DNA of 64,000 bases. Source: Pelagibacteraceae bacterium AG-390-L03 (GTDB lineage: Bacteria > Pseudomonadota > Alphaproteobacteria > Pelagibacterales > Pelagibacteraceae). The position numbers were made by a program, and so were the translations under genes. The notes under the pieces were generated by a model. That model was not told where the DNA came from. It ran no database searches and saw only the letters and a list, made by a program, of their open reading frames with translations. The DNA is taken from NCBI GenBank assembly GCA_003279685.1, contig QCHA01000002.1, positions 116,113 through 180,112 of the forward strand. Reading direction: 5' to 3'. Positions 29,563 to 38,835 of this stretch are shown one piece after another (position 1 is the stretch's first letter; the number at the start of each line of letters is the position of its first letter).

Positions 29563-30237
29563 TTAAATTATTGTTAAAAATCTTTTTGAAAAATTTTCTA
29601 ATTTTTGAGAATATTTTTGCGAGTCTGTATTAAACTTATTGTAAGCAACTACAGCAGGGATTGCGGCCAACAACCCTAGTGCAGTAGCAAATAATGCTTC
29701 GGCTATTCCTGGGGCTACAATTGCTAAACTAGTATTTCTTGAAATTGCTATTGATTGGAATGAATTCATTATACCCCACACAGTTCCGAACAGTCCAATA
29801 AAAGGAGCTGTAGATCCAACTGTTGCTAAAAAGGTAAAGCCTTTATCAATTTTAGACATCTGTTTTTCAATTCCAACTTCTAAAAAAGTACTCATTCTTT
29901 CACTTAAATTGGTTTTAGATTTTTTTTTAAGTAAACTTTCCATGGCATCTTGAAAAACTACTGCCATAGGATCATCAACTTTAGTTGGTAAACTATTATA
30001 AAATGTCTCTGCTGACTTAGAGTTCCAAAATTTTTCCTCAAACTCTTCTGAAGATTTATTAATTCTTTTGAATAATCTAATTTTCTCTATTATTACCGCC
30101 CATGAATAAATCGAGCAAACTACCAAAATAATCATTACTGATTTAACAATTATATCAGCCCTCAAAAATAGACTCATTAAAGAAAAATCAGTATTAGCCC
30201 CTAATCCTACTGCCTGTGATGTGATATCAGCTTCCAT
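29563..30237 (-). CDS. tolQ: Tol-Pal system protein TolQ
   Basis: A 224-residue ExbB/TolQ proton-channel protein with three transmembrane helices (about 26-48, 132-155, 168-190). The segment ATVGSTAPFIGLFGTVWGIM and the downstream APGIAEALFATALGLLAAIP are family hallmarks. It opens the tolQRAB-pal-cpoB series. The thioesterase gene ybgC and the ruvAB genes that precede tolQ in many alphaproteobacteria are not here; a phage-type ruvC lies upstream instead. Confidence 0.97.
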   Translation of the reverse strand: MEADITSQAVGLGANTDFSLMSLFLRADIIVKSVMIILVVCSIYSWAVIIEKIRLFKRINKSSEEFEEKFWNSKSAETFYNSLPTKVDDPMAVVFQDAMESLLKKKSKTNLSERMSTFLEVGIEKQMSKIDKGFTFLATVGSTAPFIGLFGTVWGIMNSFQSIAISRNTSLAIVAPGIAEALFATALGLLAAIPAVVAYNKFNTDSQKYSQKLENFSKRFLTII

Positions 30238-30287
30238 TCTTAACTCTTCACACTTAAATGTGTCATGAATTTGTCTTATATTTTTGA

Positions 30288-30782
30288 CTATTCTTCAATT
30301 TTATAAGTTTCATAATAAAAACTCGCTATTAAAATAGCGTCAGCTTTATTAGAGTCTTTTTTTTTAGATAAATGAACCGAAAAATAAGGAAAAATCTCAA
30401 TTGCTTTTGTTCTACTTGCATCTTTTTCAGAATTTATGAGATTAAAATATTTTTTCCATTTTGCAGGTCTTACAAAATACATTGGTAATTGCATTGCAGA
30501 ACATATCCCCTTTAAAATACCAAACGACTGACCAAAGTTAAACATACTAGTTACACCTTGGCCTGGCATAGCTGATACTTGCTCGATAATCACTTTTATA
30601 TCCTTTTTATCTAATTTCTTAATTCTATCTGATATTTCATTAAAAATTTGAGAGCCATTGACTTGTTTTTTATTTTTTTTACCTTCAGTCATAGTTGGCA
30701 TTTCCACCACATCAATTATTTTTCCATCTTGAAAGAAACATATTGATCCTGAAATACCTGGGTCAATTCCAATTATAAGCAT
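30288..30782 (-). CDS. ruvC: Phage-type RuvC-like Holliday junction resolvase
   Basis: A 164-residue RNase H-fold nuclease. Candidate catalytic acids are Asp7 (GIDPG), Glu67 (VIIEQ) and Asp143/Asp148 (KKDSNKADAILIA). The central VSAMPGQGVTSMFNFGQSFG and late RPAKWKK resemble the RuvC-like enzymes common in phages and scattered in bacteria, rather than classical RuvC. It sits where classical ruvC is usually found, after yebC and before tolQ, but no ruvA or ruvB follows. It overlaps yebC by one base. Resolvase activity is inferred from the family. Confidence 0.82.
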   Translation of the reverse strand: MLIIGIDPGISGSICFFQDGKIIDVVEMPTMTEGKKNKKQVNGSQIFNEISDRIKKLDKKDIKVIIEQVSAMPGQGVTSMFNFGQSFGILKGICSAMQLPMYFVRPAKWKKYFNLINSEKDASRTKAIEIFPYFSVHLSKKKDSNKADAILIASFYYETYKIEE

Positions 30783-31507
30783 TAATTATTTTCAAAGTTA
30801 GCGTTTGAAAAAACATTTTGTACATCGTCATCATCTTCTAATGACTCTAAAAAATCAATCACAGTTTCTTGCTGATCTTTATTAACATTAGCATTGTTGA
30901 GTGCAACCCACTCTATTTCTGTTGAAATAAAATTTGCAACTACTGTTTCTAATTTTTTTTTAACGTTATAGATATCACTCATAGGGCATTGAATTTCATG
31001 GAATTCATCATGAGAGATACATTCATCAGCTCCAGATTCAATTGCAAGTTCAAAAATTTTTTCATCAGAAATCTCTTGTTTATCAATTTTAATAATACCT
31101 AATTGATTAAAATTATGTGATGCAGATCCTTGAGTTCCTAAACTACCACCACTTTTTTGAAATATAGTTCTTATATTTGAAGCTGTTCTATTTTTATTAT
31201 CTGTCAATGCTTCTACAATCACGGCAATTTTATCTGGGCCAAATCCTTCGTATCTAAGATTTTCAAAGTTAACACCTGATGCAGCAGAAGATTTATCAAT
31301 TGCTCTTTCGATATTATCTTTTGGCATGTTAGCAGATCTTGCTGCCTGGATGGCAGATCTTAATCTTGGATTCATTGCAGGGTCTTTATCCCCAAGTTTT
31401 GCTGCAACGGTAATTTCTTTTGATAATTTTGAAAATATTTTAGAGCGCTGCTTATCAGCTTTCCCCTTTTTATGTTTAATCCCTGCCCAATGTGAATGTC
31501 CTGCCAT
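30782..31507 (-). CDS. yebC: YebC/PmpR family protein
   Basis: A 241-residue protein with the invariant start MAGHSHWAGIKHKKGKADKQ, then RLRSAIQAARSANMPKDNIE and YEGFGPDKIAVIVEALTDN. Members bind DNA or the ribosome; recent work links the family to relief of ribosome stalling, while older work describes transcription regulators. Length is normal. It is located between ymdB-like and ruvC, as is usual in alphaproteobacteria. Confidence 0.95.
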   Translation of the reverse strand: MAGHSHWAGIKHKKGKADKQRSKIFSKLSKEITVAAKLGDKDPAMNPRLRSAIQAARSANMPKDNIERAIDKSSAASGVNFENLRYEGFGPDKIAVIVEALTDNKNRTASNIRTIFQKSGGSLGTQGSASHNFNQLGIIKIDKQEISDEKIFELAIESGADECISHDEFHEIQCPMSDIYNVKKKLETVVANFISTEIEWVALNNANVNKDQQETVIDFLESLEDDDDVQNVFSNANFENN

Positions 31508-31511
31508 AATT

Positions 31512-32318
31512 TTAATGTGTATTTTTTAATTGAGCTCCAAAGATATAACTTTCAATACTTGTTGCTAATCCTGTATTTATATTACATTCAACTATAACGC
31601 CACTTAAAGTCGCTTCACCAATTGCAGGAAAATGTTTTACTGAATTTTTTTTTAAAAATCTATTTAGTGAATTCTCTGCATTCATGCCAATAACTGAGTT
31701 GTAATCACCACACATGCCAGCATCAGTTTGATAACCGGTACCACCTGTTAATATTCTTGCATCATTAGTGGGGATGTGTGTGTGTGTTCCAACGACCAAA
31801 GAAGCTTTACCATCAAAATAATGACCTATTGCATTTTTCTCGCTAGTTATTTCACCGTGGAAATCAACTACAAGTAAATCATAATCTTTTTTTAAATTAA
31901 ATTGTTTCATAAATTTTTCTGAAACTTCAAAGACATCATCGCACTTTTTCATAAAAACATTTCCCATTAAATTAAGTACACCAATTTTAATATCATTTTT
32001 AGTATTATAAATATTGAAACCTCTGCCTGGCGCTGGCTCAAAAAGATTTTTAGGACGCAATAATCTATCTTCTTTATCAATATACTCCATTATTTCTTTT
32101 TGATCCCAAACATGATTTCCAGTTGTAATTACATCTACTCCACAATTGAAAAAATCATTACATATTTCTTTTGTCAAACCAACTCCCTGCGAAGCTGCAT
32201 TTTCTCCATTTACAATAACAAAATCTATATTTTTTGATTTAATTTCGTTCATCAAGTTATTCATTAATTTTGAACAACCCGAAATTCCAACCACATCACC
32301 TAAAAATAATATTTTCAT
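31512..32318 (-). CDS. YmdB-family metallophosphoesterase
   Basis: A 268-residue calcineurin-like phosphoesterase of the YmdB/TIGR00282 type. Metal-binding segments are FLGDVVGISG at the N-terminus, VNGENAASQGVGLT, TTGNHVWDQKEI, VVDFHGEITSEKNAIGHYFD and VVGTHTHIPTNDARIL. Characterised members hydrolyse 2',3'-cyclic nucleotides. The four-base overlap with the fau gene and five-base spacing to yebC imply one operon. The in vivo role is unknown. Confidence 0.9.
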   Translation of the reverse strand: MKILFLGDVVGISGCSKLMNNLMNEIKSKNIDFVIVNGENAASQGVGLTKEICNDFFNCGVDVITTGNHVWDQKEIMEYIDKEDRLLRPKNLFEPAPGRGFNIYNTKNDIKIGVLNLMGNVFMKKCDDVFEVSEKFMKQFNLKKDYDLLVVDFHGEITSEKNAIGHYFDGKASLVVGTHTHIPTNDARILTGGTGYQTDAGMCGDYNSVIGMNAENSLNRFLKKNSVKHFPAIGEATLSGVIVECNINTGLATSIESYIFGAQLKNTH

Positions 32319-32860
32319 CTCAAAATTTCTTTTTCAGTAACAATAAAATCTAATTTTTTATCATATTGATTAATTGGTATAGATGAGATTCTTTGAAAAG
32401 AAAATGCTAAACCAATTTTTGTAACTTTTTTGATTTTTTCTATCTTTTCAATGTAGCGATCATAATAACCACCGCCATAACCTAACCTATTTAAACTACT
32501 ATCATAGGCAACTAATGGTACCAATAAAATATCTGGATAAAAAATTTTAGATGACACAGGTTCTGGAATACCAAATTTGTTTATTTTTAAAGGATCATTT
32601 CTTGACCAACTATAAAAGTTCATCTGGCTATCTTTTTTTATAATTGGCAAGGATACTTTAAAATTTTTTTTTTCTAATAAATCTAAAATAGTCAAAACAT
32701 CTATTTCATAATTTGAAGGATAATAACCACCAATATTTTTTAGATTTAATTTATCAATTTTTAAGAAAGAAACAAACTTTCCTAAATTAATCTGTAAACT
32801 TTTATCAAATTTTTTTTTTCTGATTTTTATAATTTTATTTCTTATTTGGGATTTATTCAC
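32315..32860 (-). CDS. fau: 5-formyltetrahydrofolate cyclo-ligase
   Basis: A 181-residue enzyme of the MTHFS family that converts 5-formyl-THF to 5,10-methenyl-THF with ATP. Hallmarks are the basic N-terminus (NKSQIRNKIIKIRKKK), IDVLTILDLLEKK, DILLVPLVAYDSSLNRLGYG and GGGYYDRYI. It lies six bases downstream of zapA, so no 6S RNA gene can fit between them, unlike in many proteobacteria. Confidence 0.92.
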   Translation of the reverse strand: MNKSQIRNKIIKIRKKKFDKSLQINLGKFVSFLKIDKLNLKNIGGYYPSNYEIDVLTILDLLEKKNFKVSLPIIKKDSQMNFYSWSRNDPLKINKFGIPEPVSSKIFYPDILLVPLVAYDSSLNRLGYGGGYYDRYIEKIEKIKKVTKIGLAFSFQRISSIPINQYDKKLDFIVTEKEILR

Positions 32861-32865
32861 AAAAT

Positions 32866-33312
32866 TTATTGAGAGATATTTTCTAATTTTGCTTTTTCAA
32901 TAAAATTAGATATTTCATCTGCAGCGTCATCAATTATTTGTTCGTACTTTTTATGATTAGCCTCAATTTCATTTTTAAAGTTCAAATGATTGGTATTTAA
33001 TTCTTTAATCTCTTCTTCTTTTTTATCTCTATAATCGTAAATAAGTGATTTCAGTTCTCTAAATTTATTAGAGAGATCTTTTAATTCATTTTTTTTTTGT
33101 TCAACTTTTTTTTTAGTCTCATAGTACTCATCCATAATCTTAACAGCTGTAATTAAAAGAAGCTTATTTTCACCTAAATTTCCAAGATTATTTTTAAGTT
33201 CGTTAAATTTTTGATTAATTTGAATTAACAATTCTTCTAGATGCTCCTCTTGGCCATCTTCGCATGACAATAAAAACTCTTTATTATTAAATTTAATACT
33301 TACATTTGCCAT
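32866..33312 (-). CDS. zapA: Cell division protein ZapA
   Basis: A 148-residue protein. The N-terminal ZapA domain (VSIKFNNKEFLLSCEDGQEE, then LLLITAVKIMDEYYE) is followed by a long coiled coil (about 70-140). ZapA bundles FtsZ filaments. Its start overlaps the upstream coiled-coil gene by 13 bases. The pair next to tkt matches the zauP-zapA locus of Caulobacter. Confidence 0.88.
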   Translation of the reverse strand: MANVSIKFNNKEFLLSCEDGQEEHLEELLIQINQKFNELKNNLGNLGENKLLLITAVKIMDEYYETKKKVEQKKNELKDLSNKFRELKSLIYDYRDKKEEEIKELNTNHLNFKNEIEANHKKYEQIIDDAADEISNFIEKAKLENISQ

Positions 33313-33623
33313 TTATCTATTTCTTCTAACAAAGTATCTGTTTCCTGATTTAATTCATCAATTTTTTCAGAAAACTCTATTTGTTTTTTTTGCTCTAATT
33401 TTTCTTTATTTTGAATTTCTTCAATTTTTTTTGAAAGATTGGTGTGTTCTTCTAACAGAGATTTGTATTTATCTTCTAGTTCAGATTTTTCAATTTCTAA
33501 TTGAGTTTTTTGAGAACTTAAATTGTCAATATTATTTTTTAAATCAGGGTTACTAAGATCTAAATTTTTTAACTCTGAAAGAGCCTGATTCAATTTTTTT
33601 TCTTTTTCGATTATAGAATTCAT
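33300..33623 (-). CDS. Coiled-coil protein, ZauP-like (DUF4164-type)
   Basis: A 107-residue protein that is almost entirely coiled coil with heptad-like Leu/Ile spacing (LNQALSELKNLDLSNPDL, LEIEKSELEDKYKSLLEEHT, IDELNQETDTLLEEIDKWQM). No enzymatic motif. Its position directly upstream of zapA, with overlapping genes, matches ZauP, the ZapA partner that positions the Z-ring in Caulobacter. The assignment rests on context and structure, not on conserved residues. Confidence 0.65.
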   Translation of the reverse strand: MNSIIEKEKKLNQALSELKNLDLSNPDLKNNIDNLSSQKTQLEIEKSELEDKYKSLLEEHTNLSKKIEEIQNKEKLEQKKQIEFSEKIDELNQETDTLLEEIDKWQM

Positions 33624-33676
33624 ATATATATGTTTATATTATTAAATAGATTCTTCTTAGTCTAGTCAGGATAATT

Positions 33677-35641
33677 TTGAGCAAACTACACAATGATTTA
33701 GCAAATTGCATCAGATTTCTTTCAATTGATGCTGTACAGAGGGCAAATTCTGGTCACCCTGGTATGCCAATGGGTATGGCGGATGTTGCAACTGTTCTGT
33801 TTAAAAATTTTTTAAGATTTAATCCAAAAAATCCAAGTTGGTTAAATAGAGATAGATTTGTTTTGTCAGCAGGTCATGGTTCAATGTTGCTTTACTCCGT
33901 ATTATATTTAACGGGATATAAAAGTATTTCACTCAATAGTCTAAAAAAGTTTAGACAACTTAATTCAATATGTGCAGGTCACCCAGAGTATCATCCTAAT
34001 ACTGGTATTGAGACCACAACAGGACCGCTTGGACAAGGTATTGCAAATGCAGTTGGTTTTGCGCTTGCTGAAGAAATTTTAAAAAAAAAATTAGGTAAAG
34101 AAATAATAAATCACAAAACTTATGTTCTTGCTGGAGACGGTTGCCTAATGGAGGGAATAAGTCATGAAGCAATGAGTTTAGCCGGACATTTGAAGCTTAA
34201 AAATTTAGTGATGCTTTTTGATAATAATTCAATATCAATTGATGGACCGACTAGTTTAGCAGTTTCAGATAATTATAAAAAAAGATTTGAAAGTTATGGA
34301 TGGGAATATGTTCTTATCGATGGTCACAATGAAAAAGAAATTTTTAAAGCTTTAAAAAAAGTTCAAAACGCAAAAAAACCAACTGTTATTTCTTGTAAAA
34401 CTAAAATTGGTTATGGGTCACCAAATAAATCTGGTAAATCATCATCTCATGGAAGTCCTTTAGGTTTGGATGAAATTAAACTTGTAAGAAATTCCCTAAA
34501 TTGGAATTATAAACCTTTTGAAATTCCGAATAAAATTTTAAATGAATGGAAAAAAATTGGTAAAAGAGGCGAAAAACTTGAAAATGCTTGGAGCAAGATT
34601 TATAAAAAGAAAAAAGTAAAAATAAACAATTTACTAAAAAATAATTTTTCAAAAATTTTACAAACTGAAAAACAAAATACAATTAAAGAATTAAAAAGTT
34701 TAGCCACAAGAAAATCCTCAGAGCTTACTTTAAATGCATTAACTAGTGTTGCTAATAATCTAATTGGTGGTTCTGCAGATTTAGCAGGATCAAATAACAC
34801 TAAAACTAAATATCATAAAATAGTTAAGCCTGGTGAATTTAATGGTAATTATATTCACTATGGAGTGAGAGAGCATGCAATGAGTGGAATAATGAATGGA
34901 CTTGCGCTTCATAGTAATTTTATTCCTTATGGAGGAACCTTTTTGATATTTTCAGATTATTGCAAACCTTCAATAAGGTTATCAGCATTAATGGAGCAAA
35001 GAGTTATTTATGTTATGACGCACGACTCTATCGGTCTTGGAGAAGATGGTCCAACCCATCAACCTATAGAACAATTATCAGGTTTGCGATCTATTCCAAA
35101 TCTAAATATTTTTAGACCTGCAGATAGAATGGAAACTATTGAATGTTGGGAACATGCATTAAAAAGTTCAAAAACACCAAGTATCTTATCTTTAACCAGA
35201 CAAAATCTTGAACCAATAAGAAAAAAAGTTTCAAACACTAATAAATGTTCTCTAGGTGCATATGAGGTTTTGAGAACAAACAAAAAAATTCATTTAACAA
35301 TACTTGCTAGTGGTTCTGAAGTTAGTTTAGCAATTGAGACATGTCATAAATTAGCCAAAGATAAGATATACTCAAAAGTAATATCGATGCCTTGCCAAGA
35401 TCTTTTTGATAAACAATCAAACTCATATCAACAAAAGATAATTAATGAGACAAAAATCAAAATTTCGATAGAAGCAGCATCAACCGATTGTTGGAAAAAA
35501 TATATGGGTAGAGATGGCTTATCTTTTGGAATTGATACATTTGGAAAAAGTGCGCCCTACAAAGAAATTTATAAACACTTTGGTTTAACAGCTGTAAATA
35601 TTACAAATAAAATAAAAAAACTTTTCGGAAAAAAAATATGA
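33677..35641 (+). CDS. tkt: Transketolase
   Basis: A 654-residue thiamine-diphosphate enzyme of the pentose phosphate pathway. It starts at TTG (33677); the following SKLHNDLANCIRFLSIDAVQ and NSGHPGMPMGMADVATVLF align with the normal N-terminus, so TTG is likely real. The TPP motif is LAGDGCLMEGISHEAMSLAG, and GVREHAMSGIMNGLALH and THDSIGLGEDGPTHQPIEQL follow. It reads divergently from the ZauP-like gene and overlaps gap by ATGA, opening a carbon-metabolism operon. Confidence 0.96.
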   Translation: MSKLHNDLANCIRFLSIDAVQRANSGHPGMPMGMADVATVLFKNFLRFNPKNPSWLNRDRFVLSAGHGSMLLYSVLYLTGYKSISLNSLKKFRQLNSICAGHPEYHPNTGIETTTGPLGQGIANAVGFALAEEILKKKLGKEIINHKTYVLAGDGCLMEGISHEAMSLAGHLKLKNLVMLFDNNSISIDGPTSLAVSDNYKKRFESYGWEYVLIDGHNEKEIFKALKKVQNAKKPTVISCKTKIGYGSPNKSGKSSSHGSPLGLDEIKLVRNSLNWNYKPFEIPNKILNEWKKIGKRGEKLENAWSKIYKKKKVKINNLLKNNFSKILQTEKQNTIKELKSLATRKSSELTLNALTSVANNLIGGSADLAGSNNTKTKYHKIVKPGEFNGNYIHYGVREHAMSGIMNGLALHSNFIPYGGTFLIFSDYCKPSIRLSALMEQRVIYVMTHDSIGLGEDGPTHQPIEQLSGLRSIPNLNIFRPADRMETIECWEHALKSSKTPSILSLTRQNLEPIRKKVSNTNKCSLGAYEVLRTNKKIHLTILASGSEVSLAIETCHKLAKDKIYSKVISMPCQDLFDKQSNSYQQKIINETKIKISIEAASTDCWKKYMGRDGLSFGIDTFGKSAPYKEIYKHFGLTAVNITNKIKKLFGKKI

Positions 35642-36648
35642 CTATAAATGTAGGAATCAACGGAATGGGAAGAATTGGTCGAATGGTTATTAGGGCAATT
35701 ATTGAGAGCCAAAATAAAAATATTCAAATAAAACATATCAATAATAGATCTAATTCAGAGGCAAGTTGCACACTAATTAAATATGATTCTGTTCATGGAA
35801 AATTTAATGCAAATCTTGATTACGATGAAAATCATTTAATTATAAATAAAAATAAAATTACTTTTTCTCAAGAATCTAAAATTGAAGATATTAATTGGAA
35901 AAAATTTGGCGTTGATTACGTTTTTGAATGCACTGGTAAATTTAATTCAAAAGAAAAATTATTAACACATATCAAGAATGGTGCAAAAAAAGTTGTAGTC
36001 TCTGCTCCATGTAAAAACGCAGACAAAACTATCGTATTTGGTGTAAATGAAGAAGAGCTTACAAAAAATGATCAAATAATTTCTGCAGCATCTTGTACCA
36101 CAAATTGTTTGGCTCCAGTTGCAAGTACACTTCATAAAAATTTTGAAATTGAAAAAGGTTTTATGACTACAATTCATGCCTTTACTAGTGATCAAAGAAT
36201 TTTAGATAATTCTCACAAAGATCCAAGAAGAGCAAGATCTGCAAGCCAATCGATTGTTCCAACTTCTACCGGAGCTTCAAAAGCTATAGGGGAAATAATT
36301 CCATCTTTAAAAGGTAAATTGGAAGGTGTTGCGATGCGAGTTCCAACTCCAAATGTGTCCCTGATTGAATTAGTTTTTTGTACCAAAAAAGAGATAAACA
36401 GAGAAAAAATTAATGAAGCATTCAAAGAAGTTTCAAAAAATCAGTCTAAAAAAATATTAGAAATAACATCAGAAAAACTAGTATCTATTGACTTTAATCA
36501 TAATTCATCATCAGCAATTGTAGATGCTTCACTTACTAGCGTAGTAGGTAAAAATATGGGAAAAATTTCAGCCTGGTATGACAATGAATGGGGATTTTCA
36601 AATAGAATGTGTGACATAGCAGAATACGTTTATAAAATCTCTGAATGA
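35638..36648 (+). CDS. gap: Glyceraldehyde-3-phosphate dehydrogenase
   Basis: A 336-residue oxidoreductase with the NAD(P)-binding GINGMGRIGRMVIRA, catalytic Cys in SAASCTTNCLAPV, substrate-binding RRARSASQSIVPTSTGASKA and the C-terminal WYDNEWGFSNRM. It interconverts G3P and 1,3-bisphosphoglycerate. ATGA overlaps at both ends, with tkt and pgk, indicate coupled translation. Cofactor preference cannot be settled by eye. Confidence 0.97.
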   Translation: MTINVGINGMGRIGRMVIRAIIESQNKNIQIKHINNRSNSEASCTLIKYDSVHGKFNANLDYDENHLIINKNKITFSQESKIEDINWKKFGVDYVFECTGKFNSKEKLLTHIKNGAKKVVVSAPCKNADKTIVFGVNEEELTKNDQIISAASCTTNCLAPVASTLHKNFEIEKGFMTTIHAFTSDQRILDNSHKDPRRARSASQSIVPTSTGASKAIGEIIPSLKGKLEGVAMRVPTPNVSLIELVFCTKKEINREKINEAFKEVSKNQSKKILEITSEKLVSIDFNHNSSSAIVDASLTSVVGKNMGKISAWYDNEWGFSNRMCDIAEYVYKISE

Positions 36649-37823
36649 AAAGTATCAGTGAAGAATTAAATCTTAGTAATCAAAAAATATTATTAAGATT
36701 AGATTTAAATGTTCCTTTAATTGATGACAAAATCACTGACACAACAAGGATTGATAAAATTCTACCTACTTTAAAATTTCTAATTTCTCAAAATACAAAA
36801 ATCATAATTATTTCTCATGTAGGAAGACCTAAAGGACAAGTAGTAAACGAACTATCACTAAGACCCATATGTGATGATTTAGAAATGAAATTAAGTCAAA
36901 ATATAAAACTTATTTCTAAAGATATTAAAGAAATAACTTCAAAAGATTTATTTAATAATGATCATGAAAAAATAATTGTTTTAGAAAATATAAGATTTTA
37001 TCCTGAGGAGGAAAAAAACAATCCACAATTTGCAAAACATCTTGCAAGTTTAGCTGATATTTATGTTAATGATGCTTTTTCATGTTCTCATAGGGCACAC
37101 GCATCAATTGATGAGATAACAAATTTTTTACCTTGTTACTCCGGATTACAACTTGATTTAGAAGTTGATGCTTTAAAAAAAATTACTTCTGAAATTAAAA
37201 AACCTATAACCTGCATTATTGGAGGCTCAAAAGTCTCTTCTAAAATTAACATAATTAAGAACTTAATACCTAAATTTGACAACATTATTTTTGTAGGCGG
37301 AATGGCTAACAATGTTATTAGATATATGGGTAACCAAATTGGAAAATCCTTAAAAGAAGAAAACTGTGACCCTATTATAAAAGAAATTATTTCACTTTCA
37401 GAAACAGAAAACTGTAAAATAATTTATCCTCAAGATGCTGTAGTAGGAAAAAACTTAAATGGAAGCCCACAAACTAAAGAGTTGAGTGAAATTTCATCCG
37501 ATGAAATGATTTTAGATATTGGTCCAAAAACTATCGGAACTATTAAAAATATCATTGATAAAAGTAATACTATTTTGTGGAATGGACCTGCTGGATATTT
37601 TGAAAATCCTAGCTTTGCTAATGGTAGTATTGAAATTGCTAAGAAGATAATTGAAAATAATAAATCCAATAAAATCTATTCAGTTGCTGGAGGAGGAGAT
37701 ACGGTTTCATTATTGAATAGTTTAAATGCGGTTAATGATTTTAATTTTGTTTCAACTGCAGGGGGAGCTTTTTTAGAATATCTTGAAGGCAAAGAACTTC
37801 CTGGTATAAAAGCTTTAAACTAA
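36645..37823 (+). CDS. pgk: Phosphoglycerate kinase
   Basis: A 392-residue kinase with the N-terminal LRLDLNVPLIDDKITD, the basic substrate patch IISHVGRPKG, NDAFSCSHRAHAS, IGGSKVSSKI and the C-terminal nucleotide site SVAGGGDTVSLLN. It links 1,3-bisphosphoglycerate with ATP synthesis. It overlaps gap by four bases and is one base from fba. Confidence 0.97.
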   Translation: MKSISEELNLSNQKILLRLDLNVPLIDDKITDTTRIDKILPTLKFLISQNTKIIIISHVGRPKGQVVNELSLRPICDDLEMKLSQNIKLISKDIKEITSKDLFNNDHEKIIVLENIRFYPEEEKNNPQFAKHLASLADIYVNDAFSCSHRAHASIDEITNFLPCYSGLQLDLEVDALKKITSEIKKPITCIIGGSKVSSKINIIKNLIPKFDNIIFVGGMANNVIRYMGNQIGKSLKEENCDPIIKEIISLSETENCKIIYPQDAVVGKNLNGSPQTKELSEISSDEMILDIGPKTIGTIKNIIDKSNTILWNGPAGYFENPSFANGSIEIAKKIIENNKSNKIYSVAGGGDTVSLLNSLNAVNDFNFVSTAGGAFLEYLEGKELPGIKALN

Positions 37824-37824
37824 A

Positions 37825-38835
37825 ATGTCTGAACTTACCAAAATTGCTCTAAAAATTCTTTCAAATGGCAAGGGTATACTTGCTGCAGACGAAAGTAATG
37901 GAACGATGACTAAAAGATTAGAGTCAGTAAATATTCAATCAACACCAGAAAATAGACTTCTTTTTAGAGAAACACTTTTTACAGCAGATAGCATGAAAGA
38001 CTGTATTGGCGGAGTTATATTGTATGATGAAACAATCAACCAAAAATCAGGTAATGGAAAAACAATCCCAGCCATAATTTCAGAGACAGGAGCTGTTCCA
38101 GGTATTAAAGTTGATACTGGTGCAAAAGATTTAGCCAATTCATTAGATGAAAAAGTTACCGAGGGTTTAGATGGGCTAAGAGAAAGATTAAAAAAATATT
38201 ATGAGCTTGGTGCAAGATTTACAAAGTGGAGGGGTGTTTATAATATTGGAAAAAAATACCCAAGTAAAATTGCAATTAATTCAAATGCTCATGCACTAGC
38301 GAGATATTCTGCTCTAGTACAAGAATGTGGAATGGTTCCAATTGTTGAGCCAGAAGTCTTAATGGATGGAGATCATTCTGCTGATGATTGCTTAATAAAA
38401 ACATCAGAAGTAATTCAAAAATGTTTTGAAGAACTTTTAATTTACAAAATTGACCTTACAGGCATAATTTTAAAACCAAATATGATTTTAGCAGGCAATA
38501 AATCAAAAAATAAAATCTCTAATGAAGAAGTTTCTTCTAAAACACTTGAGTGTTTAAAAAAATCAGTTCCAAATGAAGTTCCTGGAATTGCTTTTTTGTC
38601 TGGTGGCCAATCAGAAATTGAGGCAACAGAAAATTTAAACTTAATCAATAAAAATAATAATACTAATTTTATAATGACTTACTCATATGGAAGAGCTCTT
38701 CAACAAAGTGCTTTAAAATTCTGGGCGAAAGATATTAACAATATCGAAGGTGCTCAAAATATTTTTAATCATAGAGCAAGAATGAACACTTTAGCAGCTC
38801 AAGGCAAATGGTCTAAAGAACTTGAGAATAAATAA
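37825..38835 (+). CDS. fba: Class I fructose-bisphosphate aldolase
   Basis: A 336-residue Schiff-base aldolase of the class I type better known from eukaryotes. It shows NGKGILAADESNGTMTKRL, ARFTKWRGVYNIG, MVPIVEPEVLMDGDH, the likely Schiff-base Lys in GIILKPNMILAG, and GIAFLSGGQSEIEATENL. It splits or forms fructose-1,6-bisphosphate without a metal. Its place after tkt-gap-pgk suggests reversible lower glycolysis and gluconeogenesis; no phosphofructokinase or pyruvate kinase is in the window. Confidence 0.95.
   Translation: MSELTKIALKILSNGKGILAADESNGTMTKRLESVNIQSTPENRLLFRETLFTADSMKDCIGGVILYDETINQKSGNGKTIPAIISETGAVPGIKVDTGAKDLANSLDEKVTEGLDGLRERLKKYYELGARFTKWRGVYNIGKKYPSKIAINSNAHALARYSALVQECGMVPIVEPEVLMDGDHSADDCLIKTSEVIQKCFEELLIYKIDLTGIILKPNMILAGNKSKNKISNEEVSSKTLECLKKSVPNEVPGIAFLSGGQSEIEATENLNLINKNNNTNFIMTYSYGRALQQSALKFWAKDINNIEGAQNIFNHRARMNTLAAQGKWSKELENK

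Noticed and set aside
30238..30287. Short inverted repeat ACAC/GTGT before tolQ
   Set aside because: Only four pairs with a large loop; not distinguishable from chance.
32861..32865. Possible 6S RNA gene between zapA and fau
   Set aside because: Only five bases separate the genes.
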